Assembly: GCA_013202205.1 (NCBI GenBank)
Contig: JABMSB010000024.1
Span: 1 to 32,907 of the forward strand
Reading direction: 5' to 3'
Source: Candidatus Omnitrophota bacterium
Lineage (GTDB): Bacteria; Omnitrophota; Gorgyraeia; JABMSB01
Length of the DNA: 32,907 bases
Shown: positions 16,711 to 25,132 of the stretch, in pieces
Layout: every line of letters begins with the position of its first letter
Position numbering within the stretch: position 1 is the stretch's first letter
Program-made: the position numbers and the translations under genes
Notes under the pieces: model-generated
Databases searched by the model: none
The model's input: only the letters and a program-made list of their open reading frames with translations
What the model was told of the DNA's origin: nothing

Positions 16711-17661
16711 ATGCATTATCTTGTGACAGGAGGAGCCGGTTTTATCGGTTCTAATATAGTTGAGGAGCTCCTCAATAGAGGAGAGAAGGTCCGCGTCTTG
16801 GATAGCTTTATAACCGGCAGGAGAGAGAATTTAGAGGGGTTTTTGGATAAGATAGAGCTTATCGAGGGCGATATAAGGGATGAGCGGGCAGCCGATAAGG
16901 CGACAAAGGGAGTCGATTTTGTATTACATCAAGCAGCCCTTAGAAGTGTACCCAAATCGGTCGATAATCCCACACTTACCAATGATATCAATGTTTCAGG
17001 AACGCTGGCCATGTTAATCGCGGCTAAGAATAATAATGTAAAGCGTTTCGTATATGCTTCATCAAGCTCTGCCTATGGTGAGACAGACCAATTCCCGGAG
17101 AGGGAAGATGCGTGCCCTAACCCCATATCACCATACGGAGTCTCAAAACTTACGGGTGAATATTACTGCCGCGCTTTTTCTGCCACAATGGGTCTTGAGA
17201 CGGTCTCATTGCGCTATTTTAATGTCTTTGGACCCCGCCAGGACCCTGAGTCTAAGTATTCCGCCGTTATACCGGCATTCATATCTCAAATGATAAAAGG
17301 GTTTCCGCCAGAAGTCCATGGCGATGGGAAGCAATCAAGGGATTTTACATACGTTTCAAACGTAGCCGAAGCAAACCTGCTGGCTGCTACAGCGCCTGTA
17401 GATCCAGGAGATGTTTTTAACGTAGCCTGTAATGAGGAGCACCGCATATTGGACATAGTCGATGCCCTTAACGCGATGCTAGGCAGCAAGATAAAACCCG
17501 TTTTTATGCCAAAGAGGCAAGGTGATGTACCGCGGACACTTGCCGATATCTCCAAACTGCGCAAAAAGCTAAAATATAAGATAGGTATGGATTTCGATAA
17601 AGGGCTGCAGAAGACATTCGAATGGTTTAAGGCCAATCCATCACGCTTAAAGGCGCGATAG
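16711..17661 (+). CDS. UDP-N-acetylglucosamine (uronate) 4-epimerase, WbpP-like
   Basis: This 316-residue extended SDR enzyme has GGAGFIGS (7-14), SSSSAYG, the catalytic Tyr142-x3-Lys146 (SPYGVSK), RYFNVFGPRQDPESKYSAVIPAFI and HGDGKQSRDFTYVSNVAEANLLAA. The block LHQAALRSVPKSVDNP and the ...KYSAVIP... segment are those of WbpP-type enzymes acting on UDP-GlcNAc or UDP-GlcNAcA, not of GalE. The ORF track begins at a TTG (16678). I prefer the ATG at 16711, which has AGAGGGAG upstream and begins directly with the NAD-binding strand. With the preceding dehydrogenase it is expected to supply UDP-GalNAcA. Exact C4 substrate specificity is inference. Confidence 0.88.
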   Translation: MHYLVTGGAGFIGSNIVEELLNRGEKVRVLDSFITGRRENLEGFLDKIELIEGDIRDERAADKATKGVDFVLHQAALRSVPKSVDNPTLTNDINVSGTLAMLIAAKNNNVKRFVYASSSSAYGETDQFPEREDACPNPISPYGVSKLTGEYYCRAFSATMGLETVSLRYFNVFGPRQDPESKYSAVIPAFISQMIKGFPPEVHGDGKQSRDFTYVSNVAEANLLAATAPVDPGDVFNVACNEEHRILDIVDALNAMLGSKIKPVFMPKRQGDVPRTLADISKLRKKLKYKIGMDFDKGLQKTFEWFKANPSRLKAR

Positions 17662-17876
17662 ATCGGCATCTTAACTCTTTAGTATTGGTGTTTATAGGCA
17701 TTAGGATAGTCCGCTCTTCTTACGTCTTTCCCCACCAGATATTACTATATTTTTTGCTTGACTTTAGGCCCAAATATGGTAATATATTTTCTCACTTTCC
17801 ATTATGGTTTTTAGACTACTTAGCATAATATATTGCTATAATTATATGTATATATTACTAAATAAAGGGGCATAAA
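17662..17876 (+). promoter_or_regulatory. AT-rich intergenic region with promoter-like hexamers
   Basis: This is the longest non-coding gap in the window. It contains TTGACT (17758-17763), a 16-bp spacer and TAATAT (17780-17785), a fair sigma70-type match. Further down, a perfect TATAAT (17837-17842) lacks a convincing -35 at normal spacing. AAGGGG (17865-17870) serves the next ATG. I see no clear terminator hairpin after the epimerase gene. The region probably starts a second transcript for the export and glycosyltransferase genes. Confidence 0.45.
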
Positions 17877-18824
17877 ATGAAGCGTATCCTCCTTACCGGT
17901 GGAGCCGGTTTTATAGGCTCCCATCTTAGTGAACGCCTTCTCAAGAAGGGGTTCGTTGTTTTTTGTATTGATAACCTGCTCACAGGAAGCAAGGCCAATA
18001 TAGAAGCTTTATTCCCTAATGATAATTTTGGTTTTATAGATCATGATGTTACCAATTTCGTCGAAATGCATGGTGACTTAGATTATGTACTGCACTTTGC
18101 ATCACCGGCCAGCCCCATAGATTATCTTAAATTCCCCATAAAGACACTTAAGGTCGGTTCGTTAGGTACGCATAAAACACTCGGGCTGGCTAAGGCCAAA
18201 GGCGCTAAATACATGCTGGCATCGACCTCTGAAGTATACGGAGACCCTCTGGTCCATCCGCAGCCTGAAGACTACTGGGGTAATGTTAATCCAATAGGGC
18301 CGAGGGGGGTATATGATGAGGCAAAGCGTTTTGCCGAGGCGCTGACGCTTGCGTACCATCGGACTCACGGCATAGATACCAAGATTGCCAGGATATTTAA
18401 TACATATGGTCCGCGCATGCGCCCGGATGACGGAAGGGCCATACCCGCATTCATATCACAGGCCTTAGATGGCAGGCCGATAACGGTCTTTGGGGACGGT
18501 TCCCAAACCCGTAGTTTCTGTTTTATAGATGATACGATTGATGGCCTGGTGGCCCTGATGGAGTCAAATACGAACGAACCTGTAAACGTCGGTAATAGAA
18601 CTGAGATGTCTATACTAGAACTTGCCAAACTGATAATAAGACTGACCAAAAGCCGCTCAAAGGTAGTTCACAAACCGTTGCCTCAGAATGATCCTAAGGT
18701 ACGCCAGCCCGATCTTTCTCGGGCCAAGAAGATGCTTAAATGGGAACCGCGGATTGGATTGGATGAGGGGCTGAAGATAACGATCGAATGGTTTAAGGGT
18801 AGAAAGAGGGGAAAGGGTGTTTAG
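17877..18824 (+). CDS. uxs: UDP-glucuronate decarboxylase (UDP-xylose synthase)
   Basis: The enzyme decarboxylates UDP-glucuronate to UDP-xylose through a 4-keto intermediate. The 315-residue SDR protein carries GGAGFIGS (8-15), [27 protein letters not shown], the active loop STSEVYGDP (Glu119), Tyr146-x3-Lys150 in [35 protein letters not shown] and [15 protein letters not shown]. These are diagnostic of UXS and not of 4-epimerases. Its substrate would come from the Ugd encoded at 11683. It is the first gene behind the second putative promoter region. Its last codons overlap the start of the Wzi-like gene. Confidence 0.94.
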   Translation: MKRILLTGGAGFIGSHLSERLLKKGFVVFCIDNLLTGSKANIEALFPNDNFGFIDHDVTNFVEMHGDLDYVLHFASPASPIDYLKFPIKTLKVGSLGTHKTLGLAKAKGAKYMLASTSEVYGDPLVHPQPEDYWGNVNPIGPRGVYDEAKRFAEALTLAYHRTHGIDTKIARIFNTYGPRMRPDDGRAIPAFISQALDGRPITVFGDGSQTRSFCFIDDTIDGLVALMESNTNEPVNVGNRTEMSILELAKLIIRLTKSRSKVVHKPLPQNDPKVRQPDLSRAKKMLKWEPRIGLDEGLKITIEWFKGRKRGKGV

Positions 18825-20451
18825 CAGGGGTTCATATTTTAATATAGCAAGGATGGGGATAGCAGCCAGATTGGTTGCAACCCTATCTTTTTTTATCATA
18901 ATGATGTCATCAGCGATTTCATATGGTGTAAACTCATCGGCGGATATTCCCCTTGATCACTGGAGCTACGAGTCTATTGAGCGCTTGTCGCTTGCAGGCC
19001 TTGTGGATATCTCGGGATTAAATACCAGGCCTCTCACGCGGCTTCAGATGGCTGATATGATAGGGGGTGCCATAGAGAAGATTCAGCAGGATCGTTTTGA
19101 GGTCCACTACATGGATACGGTAAGGATGGAACGCCTCCAGTCCATTCTTGATGACCTTATACGTGAGTATAAAGACGAGCTTGCCATTCTGGGAGTGGAT
19201 GTAGCTTTAGATAACGAGCGGCCAGAGAAGGTAGGGCTCTTTGAACTCGATTACAACCTTACGAGCCCTATAACCTCATATAAGAGTTACGCAAAGTTAG
19301 ATGGTATCGATGAGACGCTTTTAGAAAATAGAGATGGTTTTAGATTAAAGGATGGTTTTAACGTCAGGGCGGGCGTTCATTCCCGCGGGAATGTAGGTCC
19401 GTTCTTTTCTATGAGCGCATATCCTGTCCTCTCTGTCTCCGATGACAAGACAGAGGTAACATTCCTTGAGTTATGCGCAAAGATGACCGTTTATAATCTC
19501 GAGATAAGCGCCGGCCGCACACCCCTCTGGTGGGGACCAGGCAGACATGGTACCCTTCTATTGTCAAATAATGCCCTGCCTCTCGACATGGTTAAGGTGA
19601 GAAATGTGCTGCCGTATAGCATGCCCTGGATATTCAAGGAGTGGGGTAAATGGAACACCGCCTTCTTTGTATCCCGGCTTGAGAAGGGTAGGATTGTGTC
19701 GCAGCCGTATTTTGCGGGGTTGAGAACAGAATATTCGCCACTCCCATATTTCACCGTAGGGATTGCAAGGACTTCCATACTGAGGGGCAAGGGAAGGCCC
19801 CGGCCAAGCCTGGGAGACTATTGGAAGATATTTGTCGCCAAAAGCCGCGATGAGTTTACTACAGGCGAACCCAAGGCAACCGATACAGATCAGTTAGCTT
19901 CTTTGGATTTTAAGCTATGTTTGCCATGGGGTGACAGGACCTCCCCAATGGCTACCGATATAGAGATCTATGGTGAATGGGCGGGCGAGGATAAGTTTTG
20001 GTTTACTGAAAACGAATCGCCCGGACTTCTTGTCGGAGCTTATCTGCCCGATATATTTAAGTTCAAAGGCATCGATCTTTGCATGGAATATGCCAAGACG
20101 AAGAGTGCCTGGTACACACACGGTATCTATCAATCGGGCTATAGGAACAGGGGCCTTATCATGGGCCATCATATGGGGACGGATGCCGATGATATATCGC
20201 TATCTATCAGTAAATACTTTGAGGATTTTGATGCCCTCCTCCGCCTCCAGTATAGCAGGGAAAGGCGTGGTTTATCGCTGGGCTATCCCGAGATAGAAGA
20301 CGAGATAACGCTGGACCTCTTTTACAGATTTGCGGATAGAGTAGATCTTAAAATGAGTTATGAATTGGAGAATATACAGGACTACGGAAATATAGTAAAT
20401 AATGATAAGAAGAATCACCTCTTTAGCCTGGAGACAGATATAAAGTTTTAG
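18817..20451 (+). CDS. Wzi-like capsule assembly outer-membrane protein
   Basis: This 544-residue exported protein resembles the capsule-assembly Wzi family, outer-membrane barrels that help attach or organise capsule at the surface. The N-terminus is a signal sequence (hydrophobic 16-36, ISYG/VNSS). A short SLH-like segment lies at about 43-88 ([21 protein letters not shown]...[12 protein letters not shown]). The barrel part has the family core [34 protein letters not shown] (228-261), [22 protein letters not shown], and a C-terminal strand ending in aromatic Phe ([10 protein letters not shown]). The start is GTG with GAGGGGA upstream and overlaps the uxs stop. An ATG at 18853 would shorten the signal sequence. 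Neighbouring export genes support a capsule or exopolysaccharide role. Confidence 0.82.
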   Translation: MFSRGSYFNIARMGIAARLVATLSFFIIMMSSAISYGVNSSADIPLDHWSYESIERLSLAGLVDISGLNTRPLTRLQMADMIGGAIEKIQQDRFEVHYMDTVRMERLQSILDDLIREYKDELAILGVDVALDNERPEKVGLFELDYNLTSPITSYKSYAKLDGIDETLLENRDGFRLKDGFNVRAGVHSRGNVGPFFSMSAYPVLSVSDDKTEVTFLELCAKMTVYNLEISAGRTPLWWGPGRHGTLLLSNNALPLDMVKVRNVLPYSMPWIFKEWGKWNTAFFVSRLEKGRIVSQPYFAGLRTEYSPLPYFTVGIARTSILRGKGRPRPSLGDYWKIFVAKSRDEFTTGEPKATDTDQLASLDFKLCLPWGDRTSPMATDIEIYGEWAGEDKFWFTENESPGLLVGAYLPDIFKFKGIDLCMEYAKTKSAWYTHGIYQSGYRNRGLIMGHHMGTDADDISLSISKYFEDFDALLRLQYSRERRGLSLGYPEIEDEITLDLFYRFADRVDLKMSYELENIQDYGNIVNNDKKNHLFSLETDIKF

Positions 20452-20515
20452 AGTAAGGCATTTCGTTTGTAGAAGAGGGTGAAGATTTTTTTGTAATCTC
20501 ATGCGAAACATAAAA

Positions 20516-20522
20516 AAGGAGG
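20516..20522 (+). promoter_or_regulatory. Ribosome-binding site deciding the OPX start
   Basis: AAGGAGG lies 8 bases before the ATG at 20531, whereas the track start at 20501 has no such site. Beginning at 20531 also gives a normal signal peptide (FKRSKVVFICATTLVSLII), so the true protein is 1003 residues. Confidence 0.6.
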
Positions 20523-20530
20523 AAAGCATA

Positions 20531-23500
20531 ATGTTTAAGAGGTCCAAAGTAGTCTTTATATGTGCAACAACGCTCGTATCTTTAATCATTCCCTATTCCC
20601 TATCCCTTACGACAGTAAACTCATATGCAGCCACGCCAAGATGGTCCGTAGACGATAGTGATGAGAAGCGCGTTCAGGATGATTTAGATTCTACTGAATT
20701 CAAAAAGTTGGAATGCCCATATTGCAAAAAGTCTTTCGAGGTCTTAATAGATCCAACCGATATTGACTTAAGGAAAGGACTGAAACCGTTCATATGTCCT
20801 TATGGCGGAAAAGAGTTTTATCAGGCATCTGAAGAGACAGCCATATCGAAGGAGAAAGAGATCTATTACGGTTTAATTAAGAGCCCAAATAGCGGCATGT
20901 ATTTTAAGGCGGAGATAGACTTAAAGGCGCTCTTTTCCGGAGAGAGCCAGATATTTGTAAGTCCATACAGCGGTGATAAATTCTATTTTAAGCCTATGCT
21001 TTTGAGCGAAGGTGGTTCCGATATGCAAATGAGCGGTTCTACGGATCTTATCTGTCCTACATGCGGAAACCCCTTCAAGGCATTCGTCGATCCTTCTAAC
21101 CCCAAACCTGTAGTGTGCCCATACGATGGTACACAGATATCAATGGCAGTTAATGCTGCCATGGGGGGAGGAGTGCCAACAGGTATAGGGGGAATCCAAT
21201 CAGTTAGTGGCGGTCAAATCCCTCAGTTAATGGGATTTAAGACACGCTCTTTGATCGAACAGGCATTTGCAGGTAAAATCCCATCATTCATTCCACGAAA
21301 TTTAACTCAGTTTGGTTATGATCTATTTCCTACGGAAGAAGAGATGCGGCTGAGGAGCATGAGAGATGATAGAAAGTTTGAAGGGGACGATGTCTCCTCC
21401 TCAGACAAAATTAAGGAGTTGGTGAATAATAACAAAGGAATCAGTGATTACAGGACCGGCGGATTTGGATCTTCTCAATTTAAGGCTCAGGCTAATGTGA
21501 TGGTAAATTCCGATTATGTTATAGGCCCAGATGATGAAATGATAATAAGCGTTTGGGGAAATATGCAGGAGGTCTTTAAAGTTACCGTTGACAAAGAAGG
21601 AAAGATCAACCTGCCTAAGAGCGGCCCTTTATATGTATGGGGGCTTAAGTTCAAAGATTGCGAAGAGCTGATAAAAGGAAAATTGAGCAAGCATTACAGC
21701 AACCTTTATATAAGTGTTTCGATGGGTCGTCTGCGCTTAATCGAAGTCTTTGTGCTCGGGGAGGTCGTCAAGCCCGGTTCACATTCTTTGAGTGCCTTGT
21801 CGGACATTTTCCATACATTATATATAGCCGGGGGACCCAAGAAGATGGGTACTATGCGCCGAATACAATTTTTAAAAGATGGCGGCGAGGCAAAAGTGGT
21901 GGATCTGTATGATATATTAATCAGCGGCAGGAAAATAACGGACTGCAAACTGGAATCGGGTGATACGATATTTGTTCCACCTATCGGAGGGGCCGTGGGG
22001 ATTGCCGGAAGCGTGAAGCGGCCCGCTATATATGAGATAAAGGAAGACCTGAGCTTGGCAGATCTGATCAAGATGTCAGGCGGCATCTCCTCAGTGGGAT
22101 ATCTTAACAGGATACAAGTTGAGAGGGTGAAAGAACATAGCGAGCTGGTCGTCTTCGATCTCGAATTCGCATCCGAAGATGAGCTGGATAGTTCATCAAA
22201 AGATATAAGGCTGCAGGATGGGGATCTGGTGCTGGTCTACCCTATCTCCCAGCTTAAACGAAATTATGTCAGCATCTCCGGCAATGTGACCAGGCCGGCC
22301 GAATATGAATTCAAAGAGGGTATGACCGTAAAGGAACTCCTGGAGAAGGCCGGAGGCATCCTCCCCGGGACATATTTAGAGCGGGCCGAGATCTATAGGT
22401 TCAAGGATGACAATACAAGAGAGATTATATCCTTTGAGATCGATGCGCTTATGAAAGGCGAGGCGGACGATATAGCTCTCAAGGAATGGGACAATTTAAG
22501 GGTCTATGGCCGCTCGGAGATATTATCAACCCAATATGTATCGGTAGATGGGGCAGTTCAAAAGGGCGGACGTTTTATCTTGAGCTCCGGTATGAAGGTC
22601 AGCGATCTTATATTCAAGGGGGGAGGTCTCAAGGAGACCGCCTCACTAGCGAACGCGGAACTCTTTCGAACCACTTCAGGATCCGGGCCCGAGCTTATAA
22701 AAGTGGATGTCGATAAGGTCTATTCCGGAGACGAAGCGTATGATATAACCTTGAAAGATAACGACCATCTCTTTGTAAGAGAGGTGATAAGCGGACAAAA
22801 ACGCGTAATAGAGGTTACGGGTGAAGTAAATTATCCCGGGAAGTATGCCGTTTCACAGGGTGAACGCTTAAGCTCCGTGCTGCAGAGGGCAGGAGGTTTT
22901 AAGGAATCGGCCTATCTGGATGGAGCATTCTTAAGCAGGGTATCTGTTAAAGAGGTACAGGAGAAGATGGTTAGGCAATTTCTGGAGATGGAACAGAAGG
23001 CTTTGCTTGCAGAACAGTCATCGATGTCTGTAGGTGTATCTGACACCCAGAGCCAAGCGCGTATGCAGGTATTGGAGTACAGGAGCGATTTGATTCACAA
23101 ACTCTCCAATGTGGATATACCGGGTAGAATGATATTAAAATTGGATAGGATGGATAAGTTCACCGGCAGCCCATACGATATAGTTATTGAGGATGGGGAC
23201 AAGCTGCATATACCGAGCAGGCCATCGACCGTCCTCGTTGTAGGCAACGTATATCACTCCTCAGCAATAGCTTTTATGGGGAATAGGGGGGTCAATTATT
23301 ATCTGAATAAGGTAGGAGGCCTTACAAAGAACGCCGACTCCAAAGGTATATATATCATAAAGGCAAGCGGCGAATCGGATACGACCTTTGTTTCGGCCCG
23401 GAAGGTGTCGCCGGGAGATACGATCATCGTTCCCGAGAAATATATATATAAGACGCCAACCGGGATACTGCTTAGAGATATCGCCAAGGTTATCTATGAA

Positions 23501-23542
23501 GTAGGATTAGGTGCGGCAGTAGCCATGGCAGCGCTCGATTGA
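20531..23542 (+). CDS. OPX/SLBB polysaccharide export protein with N-terminal ribbon repeats
   Basis: This large periplasmic or outer-membrane polysaccharide export protein has 1003 residues. After a signal peptide (about 1-34) come three tandem ribbon-like repeats. Repeat 1 has CPYC (Cys62, Cys65) and CPYG (Cys89). Repeat 2 has SPNS and SPYS at the same places. Repeat 3 has CPTC (Cys175, Cys178) and CPYD (Cys196). A linker follows, then the Poly_export domain at about 325-400 (SDYVIGPDDEMIISVWG...VTVDKEGKINLPKSG). Six SLBB-type beta-grasp units follow, recognisable as V.G.V..PG..........L...GG (about 403, 488, 578, 668, 758 and 900). The fifth holds a helical insertion (about 805-870). The C-terminus has a short hydrophobic helix (VIYEVGLGAAVAMAAL). 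Wza has fewer SLBB units and no ribbon. It lies between wzi-like and wzz-like genes, as expected for a secretion channel. Confidence 0.9.
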   Translation: MFKRSKVVFICATTLVSLIIPYSLSLTTVNSYAATPRWSVDDSDEKRVQDDLDSTEFKKLECPYCKKSFEVLIDPTDIDLRKGLKPFICPYGGKEFYQASEETAISKEKEIYYGLIKSPNSGMYFKAEIDLKALFSGESQIFVSPYSGDKFYFKPMLLSEGGSDMQMSGSTDLICPTCGNPFKAFVDPSNPKPVVCPYDGTQISMAVNAAMGGGVPTGIGGIQSVSGGQIPQLMGFKTRSLIEQAFAGKIPSFIPRNLTQFGYDLFPTEEEMRLRSMRDDRKFEGDDVSSSDKIKELVNNNKGISDYRTGGFGSSQFKAQANVMVNSDYVIGPDDEMIISVWGNMQEVFKVTVDKEGKINLPKSGPLYVWGLKFKDCEELIKGKLSKHYSNLYISVSMGRLRLIEVFVLGEVVKPGSHSLSALSDIFHTLYIAGGPKKMGTMRRIQFLKDGGEAKVVDLYDILISGRKITDCKLESGDTIFVPPIGGAVGIAGSVKRPAIYEIKEDLSLADLIKMSGGISSVGYLNRIQVERVKEHSELVVFDLEFASEDELDSSSKDIRLQDGDLVLVYPISQLKRNYVSISGNVTRPAEYEFKEGMTVKELLEKAGGILPGTYLERAEIYRFKDDNTREIISFEIDALMKGEADDIALKEWDNLRVYGRSEILSTQYVSVDGAVQKGGRFILSSGMKVSDLIFKGGGLKETASLANAELFRTTSGSGPELIKVDVDKVYSGDEAYDITLKDNDHLFVREVISGQKRVIEVTGEVNYPGKYAVSQGERLSSVLQRAGGFKESAYLDGAFLSRVSVKEVQEKMVRQFLEMEQKALLAEQSSMSVGVSDTQSQARMQVLEYRSDLIHKLSNVDIPGRMILKLDRMDKFTGSPYDIVIEDGDKLHIPSRPSTVLVVGNVYHSSAIAFMGNRGVNYYLNKVGGLTKNADSKGIYIIKASGESDTTFVSARKVSPGDTIIVPEKYIYKTPTGILLRDIAKVIYEVGLGAAVAMAALD

Positions 23543-23582
23543 TCCTAAAAATATATTTTCCGTTTTTTAAAGGAGGTATTAA

Positions 23583-24269
23583 ATGAAACAGCGGGTTTAC
23601 TCATCAAAAAAAATAACTATTCTCGATTATTTTCGCATGATATCGAGGTATAGACAGCCTATTTTCGGTTTAGCAGTCTTTATAGCTATATTGACTTATG
23701 CTATTGCGGCAGCAAAACCAGATATATACAAGGCATCCGTACGTGCTATTAAACCCAACAGAGGTGGTTATACAAGTAATAGCTTATTAGGTATTTCCCT
23801 ACTCGATGCAGCCAGGGGTGACGAGAAGGGTGAGATAATAGAATATTTGATGTCAAGCAGGCGCATGGCCGAAGATGTAGCAAAAGAGTTCAACCTCGCC
23901 AAAGAGTGGGGGGTATCGACAGAAGTTGCCGCAGCTAAAGTGCAGAAGATGGTCGATACGCATACAAGGCCACAGATGCCTATAATGGATATATGGGCAT
24001 TTGGGAAAGATCCGGATCTTCTGGTGGATATAATCAAATTTATGTTAACCAATCTCGATAAGCTTAACAATGATCTGGATATTACGACGGATAAACCATT
24101 ATTGATCGTACTGGATGAAGTTCGTGCGGATCGTGAACCGGTTTCCAAGAATGCAGGACGTAAGGCCGTCGTAGCGTTTTTGTTAGTCTCAGTTACGATG
24201 ATTACATCTATATTTTTCTGGGAATATATACAGAAACTTAAGGCAGAGGAGAAGAGGGCTGCCATCTAG
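23583..24269 (+). CDS. Short Wzz-like chain-length determinant protein
   Basis: This 228-residue inner-membrane protein has a Wzz/PCP-type layout. The N-terminal motif is ITILDYFRMISRYRQPI, the first membrane helix at about 27-45 and a periplasmic part starts with the family motif YKASVRAIKP. Then come SSRRMAEDVAKEFNL and a second membrane helix at about 197-218, preceded by the REPVSKNAGRK segment. The protein is short: the long coiled-coil part of normal Wzz/Wzc proteins (usually 300 residues or more before any kinase) is missing, and no tyrosine-kinase domain or gene is present. The order OPX then Wzz is typical of export loci. Its ribosome-binding site AAAGGAGGT is one of the strongest in the window. 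The role in polymer length is inferred from family and position. Confidence 0.82.
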   Translation: MKQRVYSSKKITILDYFRMISRYRQPIFGLAVFIAILTYAIAAAKPDIYKASVRAIKPNRGGYTSNSLLGISLLDAARGDEKGEIIEYLMSSRRMAEDVAKEFNLAKEWGVSTEVAAAKVQKMVDTHTRPQMPIMDIWAFGKDPDLLVDIIKFMLTNLDKLNNDLDITTDKPLLIVLDEVRADREPVSKNAGRKAVVAFLLVSVTMITSIFFWEYIQKLKAEEKRAAI

Positions 24270-24320
24270 CGAATGACGTCAATTTATAGACGCCTCTCTT
24301 AATAATGAATACGATAAATG

Positions 24321-24327
24321 AGGAAGG
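24321..24327 (+). promoter_or_regulatory. Ribosome-binding site deciding the GT2 start
   Basis: AGGAAGG sits 5 bases before ATG 24333, and no such site precedes ATG 24318 (the track start). The downstream ATG is therefore preferred, removing five residues. Confidence 0.5.
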
Positions 24328-24332
24328 GCTCA

Positions 24333-25100
24333 ATGCCTGTAGCGGGTAAAGTGGTAGTTGTGGTCATGCCGGCTTATAATGCTTCAAAGACCCTTCTCGA
24401 AACTTATAATGACATACCAAAAGAGTTTGTCGATGAGATTATTCTCGTTGATGACAGTAGCAGAGACGACACCGTCAGGCTCGCAAAAGAGATCGGCATA
24501 AAGACATTCGTACATCCCCGCAACATTGGATACGGAGGAAATCAGAAGACTTGTTATAGGGAAGCCCTTAAAGCAGGGGCGGAAATTGTTATAATGTTAC
24601 ATCCCGACTATCAGTATGACCCGAAGAAGATCCCGCAGATAATAGCGCCTATAGTAGAGGGCAGGGCTTCGCTGGTTCTTGGATCCAGGATTATGGGTGG
24701 CGGCGCGCTCAACGGAGGCATGCCCATATGGAAGTATATAGCGAATAGATTCTTGACTTTTATAATGAACCTTGTTTTAAAGAAGAGGTTGTCCGAGTAC
24801 CATACGGGCTATCGCGCTTACTCAAAGGAGTTTTTGGAGACGATCCCCTTTGGACTGAACTCCGATGATTTCGTTTTTGACGCAGAGATTATTATACAGT
24901 GCGTAAATCTCGATTTCAAAATCGGTGAAATAGAAGTATCGACCATATATAGAAACGATTCTTCCTGTATCGATTTTATCTCCAGCCTGCGTTACGGATT
25001 TGGCATATTGCGTGCATTATGGCAGTACATCTTGCATAAGAATGGTTTGGTACGCCAGTCTTATCTTATGCGACAGCAAGAAGGTTGTTCGAATGAATAG
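24333..25100 (+). CDS. Family 2 glycosyltransferase (DPM/DPG synthase-like)
   Basis: This is a 255-residue GT-A fold glycosyltransferase without obvious membrane helices at its C-terminus. Visible motifs are VVMPAYNASKTL (nucleotide-binding strand), ILVDDSSRDDTV (Asp40-Asp41), HPRNIGYGGNQKTCYREAL, and MLHPDYQYDPKKIPQI where HPD takes the place of the DxD metal site. LVLGSRIMGGGALNGGMPIWKYIANRFLT and YHTGYRAYSKEFLETIP follow. This pattern is that of polyprenyl-phosphate sugar synthases and related enzymes, so it may load a sugar onto a lipid carrier or transfer to a lipid-linked oligosaccharide. Donor and acceptor are unknown. It lies in line after the Wzz-like gene. Confidence 0.88.
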   Translation: MPVAGKVVVVVMPAYNASKTLLETYNDIPKEFVDEIILVDDSSRDDTVRLAKEIGIKTFVHPRNIGYGGNQKTCYREALKAGAEIVIMLHPDYQYDPKKIPQIIAPIVEGRASLVLGSRIMGGGALNGGMPIWKYIANRFLTFIMNLVLKKRLSEYHTGYRAYSKEFLETIPFGLNSDDFVFDAEIIIQCVNLDFKIGEIEVSTIYRNDSSCIDFISSLRYGFGILRALWQYILHKNGLVRQSYLMRQQEGCSNE

Positions 25101-25132
25101 CTTTTATGTGCAGCTTTAAATAGAGGACTGAT

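Noticed and set aside
23768-24265. Antisense ORF of 165 aa opposite the Wzz-like gene
   Set aside because: It lies wholly inside a gene with a strong ribosome-binding site and family motifs. Its Ser-rich translation shows no recognisable domain.
24273-24282. TGACGTCAAT seen both at about 24274 and at about 32640
   Set aside because: It is a 10-base match at two sites, one intergenic and one inside a gene, with no further shared flanks. Chance is the simpler explanation.
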